The notes under the pieces were generated by a model. It made no database searches. It was not told the origin of the DNA and worked only from the letters and a program-made list of their open reading frames with translations. This document shows, in pieces, positions 62,767 through 64,000 of a stretch of 64,000 nucleotides of DNA; the first letter of the stretch is position 1, and the number at the start of each line of letters is the position of its first letter. The stretch is from Neisseria bacilliformis (GTDB lineage Bacteria; Pseudomonadota; Gammaproteobacteria; Burkholderiales; Neisseriaceae): NCBI RefSeq assembly GCF_014055025.1, contig NZ_CP059571.1, positions 1,240,001 through 1,304,000 on the forward strand, given 5' to 3'. The position numbers and the translations under genes were made by a program.

Positions 62767-63876
62767 TTATTCGGGGTCGGGATCGTCGCTAAACGCATGG
62801 GCGCGGAATATCGGAATGAAGCCGTACAGATAAAGCGCAAACGCCGCCATCGCCAGCGCGGCGGGAACTGTGATTAAAAACAGCGGATGATACGCCGACA
62901 GCACGGCGCGGCTGAGCGCGGCGGCGGCCAAACAGGCAAACGCGGCGCGGGCGGAGGCGGGGTAATCGAGGCGGGCAAACCCGCTGTGGCGCAGGCCGGC
63001 AGTGAGAAAAACCAGCATGATGGCACCGCACATCGCGCCGAGGGTAATCAGGTGCAGCGGCGCGCCCTGCCCCCTGCCGAGCAGCGTGTTCGCGCCCAGC
63101 CACAGATAACCCGCAGCGGCGGCAAGCTGGATGAGGTAGTAAAACGCCACATAATGTTTGCGCAGCAGTTCCCAATGGTGCAGCTCGCGCAGTTTCGCCA
63201 AAATCACAAAGCCGACGGCCAAAGCCATAAACCCTACCGCCTCGGGCGGCAGCCGCAACTCGGCGGCGGCATACAGCAGCAGAAACAAGATGGCCATGTT
63301 TTTATAGACAAAATTGGGGATGAACACCGGGTCTTTCAGACGGCATGATTTGAGTGCCTCCGCGCCCAAAACCACGCTCACGCGGAAAGACACCAGCATC
63401 ACGGCGGCGATGTTGAGATGAACCAGCGTGCGCAAAAAACGCCAATCTGCGGTGCAGGCAAAGGTCGTCTGAACGAGGGCAAACAGCAAAAGCAGCAGCA
63501 GGATGGCGAACTGATCGGTATTGCGCCCGCGCCATGCCAGCCAAGTGCAGAACGAAAACAGAATTGCCCAAGCCGCCGCCACGGCAAACGCAGCCGCCTG
63601 CGGGAAAAACGGCAGTGCAAGGGCGGCAAAGGCCAGCGGCGCGGCGAGCGTGAAAGCGATGGTTTTCAGACGGCCTTTATAGTCTGTCCAGTCTGGAAAT
63701 GCGGTTAACAAAAAACCGCTGTACGCGCACACCGGCAAAAGCTGCAAAAACACCAAGCGGTGAAACACCACCACATCGCTGCGCAGGAAAAACGCCGCCG
63801 CGCCGAATACCACCGCCGCTGCCGCCGCCGTGAAAAACGGGCGCATGGGATGAGTGAAAAATTGACCGGTATTCAA
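62767..63876 (-). CDS. nnrS: NnrS-family heme/copper membrane protein
   Basis: NnrS proteins are 10-12-helix heme- and copper-containing membrane proteins linked to nitric-oxide stress relief in denitrifiers. The 369-residue product begins F-F-T-H-P-M-R-P-F-F, the family's N-terminal signature, then shows about 12 helices. Late H-H-W and H-L-I-T-L-G-A-M features are typical of NnrS. The start appears to be TTG (63876) with AAAGG upstream; the next ATG (63846) would cut into the signature. No clear NsrR or FNR site is visible in the short upstream stretch. Confidence 0.88.
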   Translation of the reverse strand: MNTGQFFTHPMRPFFTAAAAAVVFGAAAFFLRSDVVVFHRLVFLQLLPVCAYSGFLLTAFPDWTDYKGRLKTIAFTLAAPLAFAALALPFFPQAAAFAVAAAWAILFSFCTWLAWRGRNTDQFAILLLLLLFALVQTTFACTADWRFLRTLVHLNIAAVMLVSFRVSVVLGAEALKSCRLKDPVFIPNFVYKNMAILFLLLYAAAELRLPPEAVGFMALAVGFVILAKLRELHHWELLRKHYVAFYYLIQLAAAAGYLWLGANTLLGRGQGAPLHLITLGAMCGAIMLVFLTAGLRHSGFARLDYPASARAAFACLAAAALSRAVLSAYHPLFLITVPAALAMAAFALYLYGFIPIFRAHAFSDDPDPE

Positions 63877-63926
63877 TTTAAAACCTTTGCGACATTTCCG
63901 GCAAAAGGCCGGTAAAAAATGCCGTC

Positions 63927-63946
63927 ATTCCCGCGCAGGCGGAAAT
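63927..63946 (+). repeat. dRS3-like repeat
   Basis: ATTCCC-N8-GGAAAT, one base from the Neisseria dRS3 consensus (ATTCCC-N8-GGGAAT). The remainder of 63877-64000 shows no gene; the upstream end of nnrS lies here. Confidence 0.6.
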
Positions 63947-64000
63947 CTTGGCGGACGGCAGGCCATATTTTGCAACACACGCCATCGTTAAAATGCTGAC

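Overview
The window is GC-rich chromosomal DNA from a naturally transformable member of the Neisseriaceae. The main evidence is the 12-bp DNA uptake sequence AGGCCGTCTGAA (the AG-DUS dialect). It occurs dozens of times, usually as inverted pairs that act as transcription terminators. GyrA, ribonuclease PH, DsbA and the gene content also look like genus Neisseria, most likely a GC-rich commensal. The species cannot be fixed from the sequence alone.

Layout. 1-10.3 kb: end of an unidentified gene, a NodT-type outer-membrane efflux lipoprotein, an orphan ABC-2 permease with a membrane-anchored partner, the potassium importer subunits TrkH and TrkA, YicC and RNase PH (divergent). 10.7-19.6 kb: an unusual fusion of an RnfD/NqrB-like membrane domain to seven FG-GAP repeats and an ASPIC/UnbV tail, two small envelope genes, a SPOR-domain protein with DsbA, the transformation helicase ComM, and UbiB. 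19.8-29.5 kb: a repeat-rich lipoprotein, a periplasmic Sel1 protein, a Tat-exported FAD oxidoreductase, XseA and PolA. 29.5-32.4 kb: an AT-richer accessory patch with a TPR/DUF2971-like protein and a Sel1-like protein, each followed by the same ~115-bp repeat. 32.7-38.7 kb: a DUF4198 metal-type periplasmic protein with a native His7 tail, a TetR regulator, TruB, RbfA, an LpxL-type acyltransferase, TpiA, SecG and tRNA-Leu(GAG).

38.75-47.03 kb is an integrated mobile element of about 8.3 kb in the 3' end of tRNA-Leu. All its genes lie on the + strand: tyrosine integrase, AlpA-type excisionase/regulator, a winged-helix protein, a Mor-like activator, a DUF1804 (small-terminase-like) protein, a structured leader, small proteins, a zinc-ribbon/TOPRIM primase and a DUF927 helicase. 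They are followed by an array of nine perfect GTGGGTATG iterons beside an AT-rich stretch, which looks like the element's replication origin. No capsid, tail, portal or conjugation gene is present. This organisation resembles phage satellites (P4/PICI type). The primase is broken by an in-frame TAA and by a probable one-base slip in a C5 tract, so the element may be decaying. Beyond its right end lies the stump of a second, related element at the same tRNA site.

47.4-64 kb returns to core genes: a TrmH-family methyltransferase, GyrA (susceptible-type QRDR), an SDR, CoaBC, a XanQ-type purine permease, DnaG, a small membrane protein, RibB fused to a degenerate GTP cyclohydrolase II domain, FadD, an NhaP2-type K+/H+ antiporter and NnrS. 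Gaps between core genes hold about 25 copies of GTAG-headed REP-like palindromes, four further REP-like types and DUS hairpins. These explain almost all apparent ORFs there.
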